Assembly: GCA_020201295.1 (NCBI GenBank)
Contig: JAIVHA010000021.1
Span: 1-24,982 of the forward strand
Reading direction: 5' to 3'
DNA: 24,982 nucleotides
Source: Lysobacteraceae bacterium
GTDB taxonomy: Bacteria; Pseudomonadota; Gammaproteobacteria; DSM-19610
The notes below the pieces were generated by a model. The model had not been told where the DNA came from and searched no databases. It saw only the letters and a program-made list of their open reading frames with translations. The stretch's first letter is position 1. Every line of letters begins with the position of its first letter. This document shows, one piece after another, positions 1 through 8,078 of this stretch. Made by a program: the position numbers and the translations under genes.

Positions 1-1
1 C

Positions 2-2131
2 GAGGTGCGGGCGGATGTCGAGAACGCGGTGCTCGAGTACCAGCAAGGCTGGGAACCCATTCAGGACCTGCGCGCGCGGCTGGTGTTCGCCGGCGCGGGC
101 ATGGAGATCCTCGGTCACGAGGGACGCATCGGCCCCACGCGGCTAACCGAGGTGCGCGCCCATACGCCGGATCTGCGCCGCAGCGGTCCGCTCCTGCGCA
201 TCACCGGACAGGCCAGCGGCCAGCTGGAGGACATGCAGGACTTCCTGCGCGCCAGTCCGCTCAGGGAGCGTTTGAGTGGACTGACGGACGGTGAACTGCG
301 CCTCAGCGGACCCGCCAGGCTGGCGCTGGAACTGGGCGTACCGCTGCGCAAGACCCAGGGTGACTTTCGCGTGCAGGGGCAGTTGCACCTGGCGGACAAT
401 CGTTTGTTGGTCGCAGCCCATGAACTGCGCCTGGAGGGTCTGGACGGACAGGTTTCGTTCACTGAACGCAGCATCGGTAGCCGCGGCTTGCAGGCGCGCC
501 TGTGGGATGCGCCCCTGCGGATCGAGCTCGACACCCGCCCCGAGCGGGAGGGGGGTTATCACCGTGTGCGCCTGCAGGGAGCGCCGGACCTGGTGGCCCG
601 GCTGCGGGACTGGCCGCTGGCCGACCGCCTCGAGGGGGCGACGGGCTGGCGGGCGGAGATCCGGTTGCATCCATCGCAAGGTGAGCAGGCCGGCGAGGTG
701 TACCTGGAACTGGCTTCCGATTTGCGTGGCCTCGGGGTGAATCTGCCGGAACCCCTGGGCAAGACGGCAGCGGAAGTGCGCCAGCTGCGCCTGTGGCGCA
801 CCCTGGGCGGGCAGGACGATGGCCCCCTGTGGATACAGTATGGCGAAGGGTTGCAGGCGGTGCTGGAACTGGAGGCCGGCACGGAGGGACAGCGGCTGGC
901 GCGCGGTGGTGTGCAGCTGGGTGGCGGTGATGCACGCTTGCCCGCTGGCCAGGTATTGCAGCTGGTCGGGCGGCTGCCGCGCCTGTCCCTGACCGAATGG
1001 CAAGCCCGGCAGCCGGCGGGGAAGGGGGGCATGCAGGCCCTGCCACCTCTGGAGATCGACCTGGCCATCGGGGAGATGGAACTCTACCGGCACCTGTTGC
1101 GGGACACCGCCGTGCGTCTGCGCCGAGAAGGCGCGGAATGGCATGCGCAGCTGAGCGGTCGAGGCGCACATGGTCTGGTGCGCATCGGTAACGGCGAGCA
1201 AGGCCTGGAACGAATCGACCTCGACCTCGATCACCTGCATGTCGCTCGCCTCCCCGATGCCCCGCACTTGCGCCAGGAGCTGGATCTCGACCCGCGCACC
1301 CTGCCCTTGCTGTCCGTGAAGATACGCGAACTGCACCTGGATGATCGCCCCCTGGGTAACCTGCTGCTGGAGACCCTGCGGCGTCCCGACGGCCTGCGGG
1401 TCGAACAGTTGAACCTGAGCGGGGAGGAATACCGACTGCAGGTCCAGGGTGAATGGCGCATGACCGCCACGGGACAGCCGGTGTCCCAGTTCGAGCTGCA
1501 ACTGGAGGACGCGAATCTGGGCGCCTTGCTGGAGACCTTCGGTCATGAGCGGATCATGGAAAGCCGACGGGCCAATGCGCTGCTGGTGGCCAACTGGCCC
1601 GGCTCCCCGCTGGACTTTGACCTGGACCAGGTCGAGGGCCGCCTGGATCTCGACATCGGCGCCGGCCAGCTGGTCAAGGTGGATGCACCCGCGGGCCGCA
1701 TGCTGAACATCTTCAGTATTCACAGTTTGCAGCGGCGCCTGGCCCTGGATTTCAGTGACGTGTTCGGCAAGGGCTTCAGTTTCGACAGTATCACCGGCCA
1801 TGTCACTTTCATGGCCGGTGATGCCTATACCCATGACCTGGTCATGCACGCGCCTTCGGCGCAGATCGCCATCGCCGGCCGCACCGGCTTCGTGGCCCGG
1901 GACTATGACCAGCTGGTCACCATCACGCCGCTGGTGTCCTCGAGCCTGCCCCTGGCCGGCGTGCTGGCCGGTGGGCCGGCGGTGGGCGCGGCCCTGTTCG
2001 TGGCGGAAAAACTGTTCGGCGAGCGCATGAACCGCCTGGCCCGCTACCAGTATCAGGTGACCGGTCCCTGGGACGCGCCGCAGCTGGAGCGCCTCGATCT
2101 CAGCCGGGAACCCGGGTCGGGCGCGGACTGA
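2..2131 (+). CDS. yhdP: YhdP family AsmA-like envelope protein, C-terminal part (5' end outside window)
   Basis: The reading frame is open at the left edge, and about 709 residues of the C-terminal part are visible. YhdP proteins are usually around 1,250-1,300 residues, so roughly half the gene is here. YhdP is an inner-membrane-anchored AsmA-like protein with a long periplasmic beta-rich region; it is implicated in moving phospholipids to the outer membrane, redundantly with TamB and YdbH. The visible part has the repetitive beta-strand character of this family. It ends in the typical conserved segment: an LNIFSI...RRLALDFSDVF motif, a GFSFDSI stretch, and a hydrophobic Gly/Ala-rich segment near LAGVLAGGPAVGAALF before the terminal YQVTGPWDAP motif. 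The downstream nitrilase gene matches the order I recall from Pseudomonas. No break is visible in this part. Confidence 0.9.
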   Translation, partial: EVRADVENAVLEYQQGWEPIQDLRARLVFAGAGMEILGHEGRIGPTRLTEVRAHTPDLRRSGPLLRITGQASGQLEDMQDFLRASPLRERLSGLTDGELRLSGPARLALELGVPLRKTQGDFRVQGQLHLADNRLLVAAHELRLEGLDGQVSFTERSIGSRGLQARLWDAPLRIELDTRPEREGGYHRVRLQGAPDLVARLRDWPLADRLEGATGWRAEIRLHPSQGEQAGEVYLELASDLRGLGVNLPEPLGKTAAEVRQLRLWRTLGGQDDGPLWIQYGEGLQAVLELEAGTEGQRLARGGVQLGGGDARLPAGQVLQLVGRLPRLSLTEWQARQPAGKGGMQALPPLEIDLAIGEMELYRHLLRDTAVRLRREGAEWHAQLSGRGAHGLVRIGNGEQGLERIDLDLDHLHVARLPDAPHLRQELDLDPRTLPLLSVKIRELHLDDRPLGNLLLETLRRPDGLRVEQLNLSGEEYRLQVQGEWRMTATGQPVSQFELQLEDANLGALLETFGHERIMESRRANALLVANWPGSPLDFDLDQVEGRLDLDIGAGQLVKVDAPAGRMLNIFSIHSLQRRLALDFSDVFGKGFSFDSITGHVTFMAGDAYTHDLVMHAPSAQIAIAGRTGFVARDYDQLVTITPLVSSSLPLAGVLAGGPAVGAALFVAEKLFGERMNRLARYQYQVTGPWDAPQLERLDLSREPGSGAD

Positions 2132-2162
2132 AGCGGGCCGTAAATATGGTATTCTTCCCGCC

Positions 2163-2492
2163 ATGCTGCGCTATCTGACCGTTTTTGCTTGTATTCTTGC
2201 CGCGTCCGCGGCCCTGGCGGAAGACCGCTGGAGCCTGTCCGCCGAGCAATGGGCACGGCCGCGCAGCGGTGCCAGCCTGGTGTCCATGGAACCCCTGGCG
2301 GAGGTGGTCCGGCATTTGCGTGAGAATGGCGAGCAGCGTCTGTTCATTGCCTATCCAGGCGGCGAGGAAGGCAGCCTCTGGGCCCATGAACTGCGTTCCT
2401 GGCTGGTGGCCCTGGGCATCCCCTCGCGGCGTATCCAGTTGACGGCGGGCAGCGGCCAGGACGATGCCCTCGAATTACGTATACAGGACTGA
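2163..2492 (+). CDS. Small exported protein of unknown function
   Basis: A 109-residue protein begins with a clear Sec signal peptide: hydrophobic core LTVFACILAASAALA, with likely cleavage after ALA near residue 19. The mature part is about 90 residues and soluble-looking. It has an alternating helix/strand pattern ending in LGIPSRRIQL and a short charged tail. That ending recalls the beta-alpha-beta arrangement near the end of OmpA-like or CpaD-like periplasmic domains, but no peptidoglycan-binding motif is clear, so I assign no function. It starts 31 bases after the yhdP stop and ends 10 bases before the nitrilase start, so all three are probably co-transcribed. The ribosome-binding site is weak, but the signal peptide starting exactly at this ATG supports the start. 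Confidence 0.75.
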   Translation: MLRYLTVFACILAASAALAEDRWSLSAEQWARPRSGASLVSMEPLAEVVRHLRENGEQRLFIAYPGGEEGSLWAHELRSWLVALGIPSRRIQLTAGSGQDDALELRIQD

Positions 2493-2502
2493 TAAACATC
2501 CC

Positions 2503-3324
2503 ATGAGTGTGATTGCATGTGTGCAGATGGCTTCGGGCCCCAATGTGGGCGCGAACCTGCTGGAAGCCGAACGACTGATCGCCACGGCCGTGGCGCGCAA
2601 GGCCCGGCTGGTGGGGCTACCGGAGAATTTCGCCATTATGGGCATGACCGAGCGTGACAAGCTCAAGGTCAAGGAGCAGGCCGGTGTCGGACCCATCCAG
2701 GAATTCCTCGCCCAGCAGGCGGCCCGTCATGGCATCTGGCTGGTGGGTGGCACCGTGCCGATTGCCGCGGACAATCCCGACAAGGTGCGCGCCGCCTGCC
2801 TGCTGTTCAACGACAAGGGTGAACAGGTCGCGCGCTACGACAAGGTCCATCTCTTCGATGTGGAATTGGTGGACAGCAAGGAGCGCTATAACGAATCGGA
2901 AACCATCGAGCCGGGTCAGGATACGGTGGTGGTGGATACCCCACTGGGCCGGCTGGGGCTGGCGATCTGCTATGACCTGCGTTTCCCTGAACTGTTTCGC
3001 TCCATGCTGGACCAGGGCATGGAGCTGGTGGCCTTGCCGTCCGCCTTCACGGCGGTTACCGGCAGTGCCCATTGGGATGTGCTGGTGCGCGCCCGGGCGG
3101 TGGAAAATCTCTGCTACGTGGCCGCGCCGGCCCAGGGTGGCTACCATGTCAATGGCCGTGAGACCTACGGCCACAGCATGATCGTCGATCCCTGGGGTGT
3201 CGTGCTCGACCGCCTGGTGAGCGGCTCCGGCGTGGTGTGCGCCGAGGTGGACCGCAAGCGCCTCGAACGGGTACGCAAGACCTTCCCTGCCATCGAGCAT
3301 CGTTCCCTGACCTGTCGGGTGTAG
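2503..3324 (+). CDS. Carbon-nitrogen hydrolase (nitrilase superfamily, Nit1/Nit2-like amidase)
   Basis: This 273-residue protein has the family's Glu-Lys-Cys catalytic triad in order: Glu in LPENFA near residue 43, Lys in YDKVHLFD near 115, and Cys in the nucleophile elbow CYDLRFPE near 157. Length and motifs fit the Nit branch of the nitrilase superfamily. Characterised members hydrolyse deaminated glutathione or omega-amides, a cytosolic metabolite-repair role. The exact substrate cannot be read from sequence. I chose the ATG at 2503 because the protein then begins MSVIACVQM, the usual strand-1 start; an earlier in-frame ATG at 2464 would overlap the previous gene. In Pseudomonas I recall tldD following this gene; here a REP element and the convergent darP follow instead. 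Confidence 0.88.
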   Translation: MSVIACVQMASGPNVGANLLEAERLIATAVARKARLVGLPENFAIMGMTERDKLKVKEQAGVGPIQEFLAQQAARHGIWLVGGTVPIAADNPDKVRAACLLFNDKGEQVARYDKVHLFDVELVDSKERYNESETIEPGQDTVVVDTPLGRLGLAICYDLRFPELFRSMLDQGMELVALPSAFTAVTGSAHWDVLVRARAVENLCYVAAPAQGGYHVNGRETYGHSMIVDPWGVVLDRLVSGSGVVCAEVDRKRLERVRKTFPAIEHRSLTCRV

Positions 3325-3347
3325 AGGTATCGGCGTTTTTTCCGCCT

Positions 3348-3419
3348 TGTAGGTCGGGCTTCAGCCCGACAGCCTGTGCCAGGCCGCAGAAACCCCGTCG
3401 GGCTGAAGCCCGACCTACA
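3348..3419. repeat. REP-like inverted pair, family A (TGTAGGTCGGGC)
   Basis: Two 23-base arms, 3348-3370 and 3397-3419, are perfect reverse complements separated by 26 bases. Each arm is itself a small palindrome (GTCGGGCT, two-base loop, AGCCCGAC) and begins with the GTAG tetranucleotide typical of REP elements moved by REP-associated tyrosine transposases. The pair sits between two convergent genes and could also act as a bidirectional terminator. A partial third unit (GCCCGACCTA) follows immediately and contains the darP stop codon. No transposase gene is in the window. Confidence 0.85.
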
Positions 3420-3427
3420 GGCCCGAC

Positions 3428-3946
3428 CTAGAGCGAAGCCTCTCCTTCCTCCAGTTCACGCAGGTAACGGAACAGCTGGCGCGCCGCCTTTGGCGGCTGC
3501 CCGCGTTCTTTCTCGCGACGTGCCTGTAGCAGCCATTGCCGCAGGCGCTGACGTTCCGCTGTGGGGTGACGCTCGCAAACCTCGTCCACGACGCTATCGC
3601 CATCCTGGAGCAGGCGGTCACGCAGCTGCTCCAGCTGGTGAAAGTGCTGTGCAGACTCACGTGACTGGCGGTTGCGTTGTTCCAGCGCGGCGCGAATGGG
3701 TGTGGCATCGACCTCGCGCATCAGCTTGCCGATGTACTGCAGTTGGCGCCGGCGCCCGCCATGGGCAGTAATGGTCCTGGCCTGCATCACGGCCTCGCGC
3801 AGGGTATCGGGCATGGGGATGTTGCGCAGCGTCGTGGCGGGCAGGCCGACCAGTTCCTCGCCCAGCACCTGCAGGGCCTCCATGTCACGCCTGCGTTGTG
3901 ACCTGCTGGGCGGCTCATCGTGCCTTTCGTTGTCTTCTTCGTGCAT
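3428..3946 (-). CDS. darP: DarP (YjgA/DUF615), 50S ribosome assembly factor
   Basis: A 172-residue, highly charged, helical protein aligns with E. coli YjgA/DarP over its whole length. It shows the GRRRQLQYIGKLMR core and the C-terminal PPKAARQLFRYLREL signature. DarP binds late 50S assembly intermediates. I chose the ATG at 3946, which has a GGAA about 8 bases upstream. A TTG at 3982 would add 12 residues and overlap the ptsI stop by four bases (TTGA), so it remains possible. It is the last gene of the minus-strand cluster, 32 bases after ptsI. Its TAG stop lies in a partial REP unit. Its frequent neighbour pmbA/tldE is not here. Confidence 0.88.
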   Translation of the reverse strand: MHEEDNERHDEPPSRSQRRRDMEALQVLGEELVGLPATTLRNIPMPDTLREAVMQARTITAHGGRRRQLQYIGKLMREVDATPIRAALEQRNRQSRESAQHFHQLEQLRDRLLQDGDSVVDEVCERHPTAERQRLRQWLLQARREKERGQPPKAARQLFRYLRELEEGEASL

Positions 3947-3978
3947 GGGATTCCGGTTGGCTGTGGTGCGTGGTGGTT

Positions 3979-5730
3979 TCAACGGCAGCGTTTGTCGTCC
4001 TGGTTCAGGCTGTCCAGGCGGCCGTGGATTTCCTGCAGGTCATTGCAAGCGATGATGCTCTCCACTTGCTGTTGCGCCTCACGCTTGGAACAGCGGGTGA
4101 TGCAGTCCTTTACTTCCAGGATGCTGGAGGGGTACATGCTGAATTGGGTGAGACCCATGCCCAGCAGCAGCCGGGTGAAACGTGGGTCACCGGCCATTTC
4201 ACCGCACATAGACACGGGAATATCCGCGGCCTGGCCAGCCTGGATGATGAGCTGGATAAGGCGCAGCACCGCCGGATGCAGGGGGTCATAGAGATAGGCC
4301 ACCTCGTCGTCGATGCGGTCGATGGCCAGGGTGTACTGGATCAGATCATTGGTGCCAATGGACATGAAGTCCAGTTTTGCGGCGAAGCAGGGTGCGGTAA
4401 GGGCGGCGGCGGGGATCTCGATCATGCCGCCGATGGGCAGGTGGGGGTCGAAGGCATGGCCCTCGGCGCGCAGCTGCTCCTTCGTTTCTTCCAGCAGGCT
4501 CAGCACCTGGTTGAGTTCCTGCAGGTTCGACAGCATGGGAATCATGATGCGCGTGGGTCCCGCGGCGGAGGCGCGCAGGATGGCACGCAGCTGGGGGCGG
4601 AACAGGTCCAGGTCCTTGAGACACAGGCGGATGGCACGCAGGCCCAAGGCCGGGTTGCTGCTGCTGCGCTCGGGCAGCGGCCCGCTGTCCACCTTCTTGT
4701 CGGCACCGAGATCCAGGGTACGGATGGTGACCGGCAGGCCCTCCATGGCCTGGATCACCGACCGGTACTGTTCCAACTGTTCTTCCTCGGAAGGGATGTC
4801 CGGGCGATTCATGAACAGGAACTCGGTGCGATACAGGCCGATACCTTCGGCGCCCACGGCCAGGGTGCGCTCCATGTCCTGGGGCAGCTCGATATTGGAC
4901 AGCAGCTGCACGCGTACCCCGTCGCGGGTTATGGCGGCGGTACCCTTCAGTAGCTCCAGGTTTTCCCGTCGATCACTTTCCGCATCCTGCAGTCGGCGGT
5001 AGTGAGACAGCAGGCCGGCGTCGGCACCGGCCAATATCAGGCCCTGCTCGCCATCCAGGATGATGGTTTCATTGTCCTGGATGTAGCGCCGCGCGCTGTG
5101 TGCGCCGACGATGGCGGGGATGCCCAGGCTGCGGGCCAGGATCGCGGTATGGGACAGGGGGCCGCCGAACTCGGTGACGAAGGCTGCCACGCCCTGGTGA
5201 TGCAGCAGCACCGTGTCCGAAGGGGTCAGGTCGCTGGCGAAGACGATGGTGCCTGCCAGGTCGAAACCGACGCTGCCCTGATCCTGTGCCCCGGAGATCA
5301 GGATACGCAGGATGCGATGGATGACATGGTTGACGTCATCCTTGCGGGTGCGCAGGTAGGGATCGTCCATCTCATCGAACACCGCCGCCAGGGCTTCCTG
5401 CTGCAGTTTCAGGGCCCACTCGGCATTGCACTGCTGTTCACGTATGGACTGCGCCGGCACATGTACCAGGCTGGAGTCCTGCAGCATGAGCAGATGGGTG
5501 TCGATGAACTCGACGATGTCCTTGCGCGTGGCCTCGGGAATCTGATCGCGGATGGCGCTCAGTTGCCGGCTGGCTACATCCACGGCCTGTTGGTAGCGCC
5601 GTATCTCCTGGTCCACGTCCTCGATGGCGATATGCTGCTCGCGCACCTCCAGGGCATCCTGCTGCAACACGTGTGCCTTGCCGATGACAATGCCGCGTGA
5701 AACGCCGATGCCGGAGAGGATGAAGGACAT
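3979..5730 (-). CDS. ptsI: Phosphoenolpyruvate-protein phosphotransferase (PTS enzyme I)
   Basis: At 583 residues this is a full-length enzyme I (E. coli 575) that takes phosphate from PEP and passes it to HPr. The phosphorylated histidine is His194 in GGPLSHTAILAR. The PEP-binding barrel carries GLYRTEFLFM near 298-307, GTNDLIQY near 459-466, and the catalytic Cys509 in SMCGEMAGD. There is no N-terminal GAF domain, so this is the EI form rather than EI-Ntr (PtsP). The ATG at 5730 lies 9 bases after the HPr stop. With HPr and a mannose-type EIIA upstream but no EIIB/EIIC permease, it probably feeds a regulatory relay rather than sugar uptake. No internal loss is visible. Confidence 0.96.
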   Translation of the reverse strand: MSFILSGIGVSRGIVIGKAHVLQQDALEVREQHIAIEDVDQEIRRYQQAVDVASRQLSAIRDQIPEATRKDIVEFIDTHLLMLQDSSLVHVPAQSIREQQCNAEWALKLQQEALAAVFDEMDDPYLRTRKDDVNHVIHRILRILISGAQDQGSVGFDLAGTIVFASDLTPSDTVLLHHQGVAAFVTEFGGPLSHTAILARSLGIPAIVGAHSARRYIQDNETIILDGEQGLILAGADAGLLSHYRRLQDAESDRRENLELLKGTAAITRDGVRVQLLSNIELPQDMERTLAVGAEGIGLYRTEFLFMNRPDIPSEEEQLEQYRSVIQAMEGLPVTIRTLDLGADKKVDSGPLPERSSSNPALGLRAIRLCLKDLDLFRPQLRAILRASAAGPTRIMIPMLSNLQELNQVLSLLEETKEQLRAEGHAFDPHLPIGGMIEIPAAALTAPCFAAKLDFMSIGTNDLIQYTLAIDRIDDEVAYLYDPLHPAVLRLIQLIIQAGQAADIPVSMCGEMAGDPRFTRLLLGMGLTQFSMYPSSILEVKDCITRCSKREAQQQVESIIACNDLQEIHGRLDSLNQDDKRCR

Positions 5731-5739
5731 GGGCAGACC

Positions 5740-6009
5740 CTATTCGGCCTCCTCGAAACGACGTGCAATCAGGTCGCCCATTTGCTGGACGGCTTGATCG
5801 GCATCCCCGCCATCGGCATAGATGGTGATGGTGGAGCCCTTGGATGCCGCCAGCAGCATCACACCCATGATGCTCTTGCCATTGACCTTCTGGCCATTGC
5901 GGCCGATCTGGATATCGCTATCGAATTGCGAAGCGAGCGTAACGAGCTTGGCCGCCGCGCGCGCATGCAGTCCCAGCTTGTTGATGATTTCACAGTCCAG
6001 TTGAGGCAT
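5740..6009 (-). CDS. ptsH: HPr phosphocarrier protein
   Basis: The 89-residue protein carries both HPr regulatory sites. His15 in KLGLHARAAAK is phosphorylated by enzyme I. Ser46 in VNGKSIMGVM is the target of HPr kinase/phosphorylase, which is encoded three genes upstream in the same operon. Retention of both sites suggests a working two-input switch. The gene begins one base after the EIIA stop and ends 9 bases before ptsI, indicating tight co-transcription. Length and motifs are standard. Confidence 0.96.
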   Translation of the reverse strand: MPQLDCEIINKLGLHARAAAKLVTLASQFDSDIQIGRNGQKVNGKSIMGVMLLAASKGSTITIYADGGDADQAVQQMGDLIARRFEEAE

Positions 6010-6010
6010 G

Positions 6011-6412
6011 TCAGCGATCGATCCTGGTTTTGCAAAGCATTACACCGTCGCGACCGCCACTGATGGCCTTGTGGGTCAGTTCGTCGAGGTGCAGGGAAGG
6101 GTAGTTGAGCACCCGCACCAGCATGGGCAGGTTGACCCCGGAGATGACATTGGCCTTGCATGAGCGCTGCAGGCGACAGGCGATGTTGCTGGGCGTGGAA
6201 CCGAACAGGTCGGTCAGTACCAGCACCCCGTCCCCACTGTCCAGGGTTTCGGCCGCTGCCCGCGCCTGTTCGAAAATGGTGTCGGGATTGCAGTCGCTGG
6301 CCGCTTCCAGGGTCTTTGCGGCCAGGGGGCAGCAGCCGAGAATGTCGGTGGCGGATTTCAGCAGGGCCGGACCGAGGTGGCCGTGGGTGATGATCAGCAG
6401 GCCGACGCTCAT
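6011..6412 (-). CDS. PTS EIIA component, mannose/fructose type (regulatory)
   Basis: A 133-residue EIIA of the mannose family (ManX N-terminal domain) carries the phosphorylatable His10 in LIITHGHLG, followed by the conserved VLTDLFGSTPSN segment near residues 64-75. It should accept phosphate from HPr. No EIIB, EIIC or EIID follows, so a regulatory role is more likely than transport. The ATG at 6412 overlaps the rapZ stop as ATGA, which fixes the start by translational coupling; a longer in-frame extension would run deep into rapZ. Confidence 0.92.
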   Translation of the reverse strand: MSVGLLIITHGHLGPALLKSATDILGCCPLAAKTLEAASDCNPDTIFEQARAAAETLDSGDGVLVLTDLFGSTPSNIACRLQRSCKANVISGVNLPMLVRVLNYPSLHLDELTHKAISGGRDGVMLCKTRIDR

Positions 6413-7269
6413 GGCAGTTCCCGGTGGCGCAGGGCGACGTTCTGGTGGTGTTCCCGGAACCAGGCGGCCAGCCGTTCGGTGAGGTACACCGAACGGTGTT
6501 GGCCGCCGGTGCAACCGATGGCCACGGTCAGGTAGCTGCGTTTGTCGGCCTTGAAATGCGGCAGCCAGTATTGCAGGAAGTCACGGATCTGTTCGTACAT
6601 GGTCAGTGCCAGTTCATGCTGGTCGAGGAAATCCGCCACGGCCTGGTCGCGGCCGGTAAGAGGGCGCAGATTTGGATCCCAGTGGGGGTTGGGCAGGCAA
6701 CGGGCATCGAAGACGAAATCCGCATCGCCGGGTATGCCGTGCTTGAAGCCGAAGGATTCGAACAGCAGGGACAGATCGCGGTTTTCGACGGAGCCGACCC
6801 GTTCCTGGACCAGGTCGCGCAGCTGGTGCACATTGGTGCGGCTGGTATCGATGAACAGGTTGGCATTCTGGGCAATGGGGTTCAACAGTTCCCGTTCCCG
6901 GGCGATGGCATCGGCCAGGGAAACTTCCTTGCCGCTCAGGGGATGCTTGCGGCGGGTTTCGCTGAAGCGCTTGAGCAGGGTCGGTTCGTCGGCCTGCAGG
7001 AAGATGATCTGGCATTCGATGTCCTGGGCGCGCAGTTCGCCGAGAATGGTGCCGAAACGCTGTAGCTGGTCGGGATGGTTGCGCGCATCGATACCGATGG
7101 CTACCCGCTCCGGCGCCCGGTCGCCGCTTTCCTCCATCAGGTGCCGGGCGAAGGTTGCCAGCAGGCCCACGGGGAGATTGTCGATGCAGTAGAACCCGAC
7201 GTCCTCCAGGGTATGCAGGGCGACGCTCTTCCCCGAGCCCGACAGGCCGCTGATGATCAGTAGCTTCAT
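6409..7269 (-). CDS. rapZ: RapZ, RNase adapter / nucleotide-binding protein
   Basis: The 286-residue protein is full-length (E. coli 284). A Walker A motif GLSGSGKS lies at residues 8-15. The C-terminal half carries the family's RNA-binding domain, including DARCLPNPHW and the GCTGGQHRSV segment near the end. In E. coli RapZ delivers the sRNA GlmZ to RNase E and so tunes glucosamine-6-phosphate synthesis. The targets in this organism cannot be told from the window. It overlaps hprK upstream by four bases and EIIA downstream by four bases, placing it inside the regulatory PTS operon. Confidence 0.95.
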   Translation of the reverse strand: MKLLIISGLSGSGKSVALHTLEDVGFYCIDNLPVGLLATFARHLMEESGDRAPERVAIGIDARNHPDQLQRFGTILGELRAQDIECQIIFLQADEPTLLKRFSETRRKHPLSGKEVSLADAIARERELLNPIAQNANLFIDTSRTNVHQLRDLVQERVGSVENRDLSLLFESFGFKHGIPGDADFVFDARCLPNPHWDPNLRPLTGRDQAVADFLDQHELALTMYEQIRDFLQYWLPHFKADKRSYLTVAIGCTGGQHRSVYLTERLAAWFREHHQNVALRHRELP

Positions 7270-8078
7270 GAGGACGCATTGTCCATGAAATGGGTCTGGC
7301 GCGCGATGAATTCAGCGCTGGCGTCACGGCCCTTCAGGAACAGCAGGTGGTTGCGTACCGCCGCCTCGGCCAGTACCGCGAGGTTGCGACCCGGTGCCAC
7401 CGGCAGGGTGATCTCCGGGATGTCGACTCCCAGTATGGTGCGGGTGGCACGGCTGCCCTGCAAGCGGTCGATGGAACGGATCTGGGAGTCGCTCATGTCC
7501 TCGAGACGTATGATCAGGCGCAGGTTGCGATTCTGCTTGATGGCGCTATCACCGAACATGGAGCGGATATTCAGTATGCCCAATCCACGCACCTCGAGAA
7601 AATCCTCCAGCATGGGCGGGCAGCGGCCATTGAGGATGTCCGGCGCCAGGCGGGCGAACTCGGGCGCGTCGTCCGCCACCAGGCGATGGCCGCGGGCGAC
7701 CAGTTCCAGTGCCAGTTCGCTCTTGCCGATGCTGGCGTCACCTGCGATCAGTACCCCGACCCCCATGATTTCCATGAAGACTCCGTGCAGGGTGGTTTTT
7801 TTTGCCAGCAGATTGCCGAGGTGATACTGCAGATGTTCCACCAGGTATTGGGAGGGGCGGGTGGAGGACCAGATGGGCCAGGCAAATTCGCTTGCGCCGA
7901 TCACCTGGATGCGGTGGGGGTGGATGAGATTGAGATATCCGGCCAGGGATACGTCGGGGTCCTGGATCTGATCGCCACGCAGCGGGTTCGCCCCGTGATC
8001 CTTCCCGGATACCCACCGCAGGCCAAGTCTGTCGCGCAGGGCCTCGAACAGACTTTGGACCGTGGGCGTCTCGTTCAT
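7266..8078 (-). CDS. hprK: HPr kinase/phosphorylase, with probable internal in-frame deletion
   Basis: HprK phosphorylates and dephosphorylates Ser46 of HPr. The P-loop GDASIGKS (113-120), the HGV motif near 98-100, HRLVADDA (131-138) and the signature region LEVRGLGILNIR (161-172) are all present, so the catalytic C-terminal domain looks complete. The protein is only 270 residues; the family is usually about 310-320. The shortfall falls at one place: after HRIQVIGASEFA (residue 66) the sequence jumps to a segment (WPIWSST) matching the end of the N-terminal domain. Compared from memory with the Neisseria protein, about 44 residues are missing, a loss of roughly 130 bases in frame with its junction near 7881. 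The N-terminal domain is therefore probably damaged even though the frame is open. Start and stop overlap ptsN and rapZ by ATGA-type junctions. Confidence 0.9.
   Translation of the reverse strand: MNETPTVQSLFEALRDRLGLRWVSGKDHGANPLRGDQIQDPDVSLAGYLNLIHPHRIQVIGASEFAWPIWSSTRPSQYLVEHLQYHLGNLLAKKTTLHGVFMEIMGVGVLIAGDASIGKSELALELVARGHRLVADDAPEFARLAPDILNGRCPPMLEDFLEVRGLGILNIRSMFGDSAIKQNRNLRLIIRLEDMSDSQIRSIDRLQGSRATRTILGVDIPEITLPVAPGRNLAVLAEAAVRNHLLFLKGRDASAEFIARQTHFMDNASS

Noticed and set aside
143..2164. A 673-codon open frame on the minus strand opposite yhdP
   Set aside because: It mirrors yhdP codons in a GC-rich gene, is rich in Gln/His/Ala with no recognisable domain, and yhdP on the plus strand has clear family features.
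3325..3347. GGCG-TTTTTT-CGCC as a Rho-independent terminator for the amidase gene
   Set aside because: The T-run is in the loop rather than after the stem, so it lacks terminator architecture; the adjacent REP pair is the better candidate.
3898..4953. A 351-codon plus-strand open frame opposite ptsI
   Set aside because: It lies antisense to full-length enzyme I with an intact active site; composition is typical of mirror frames and no domain is recognisable.
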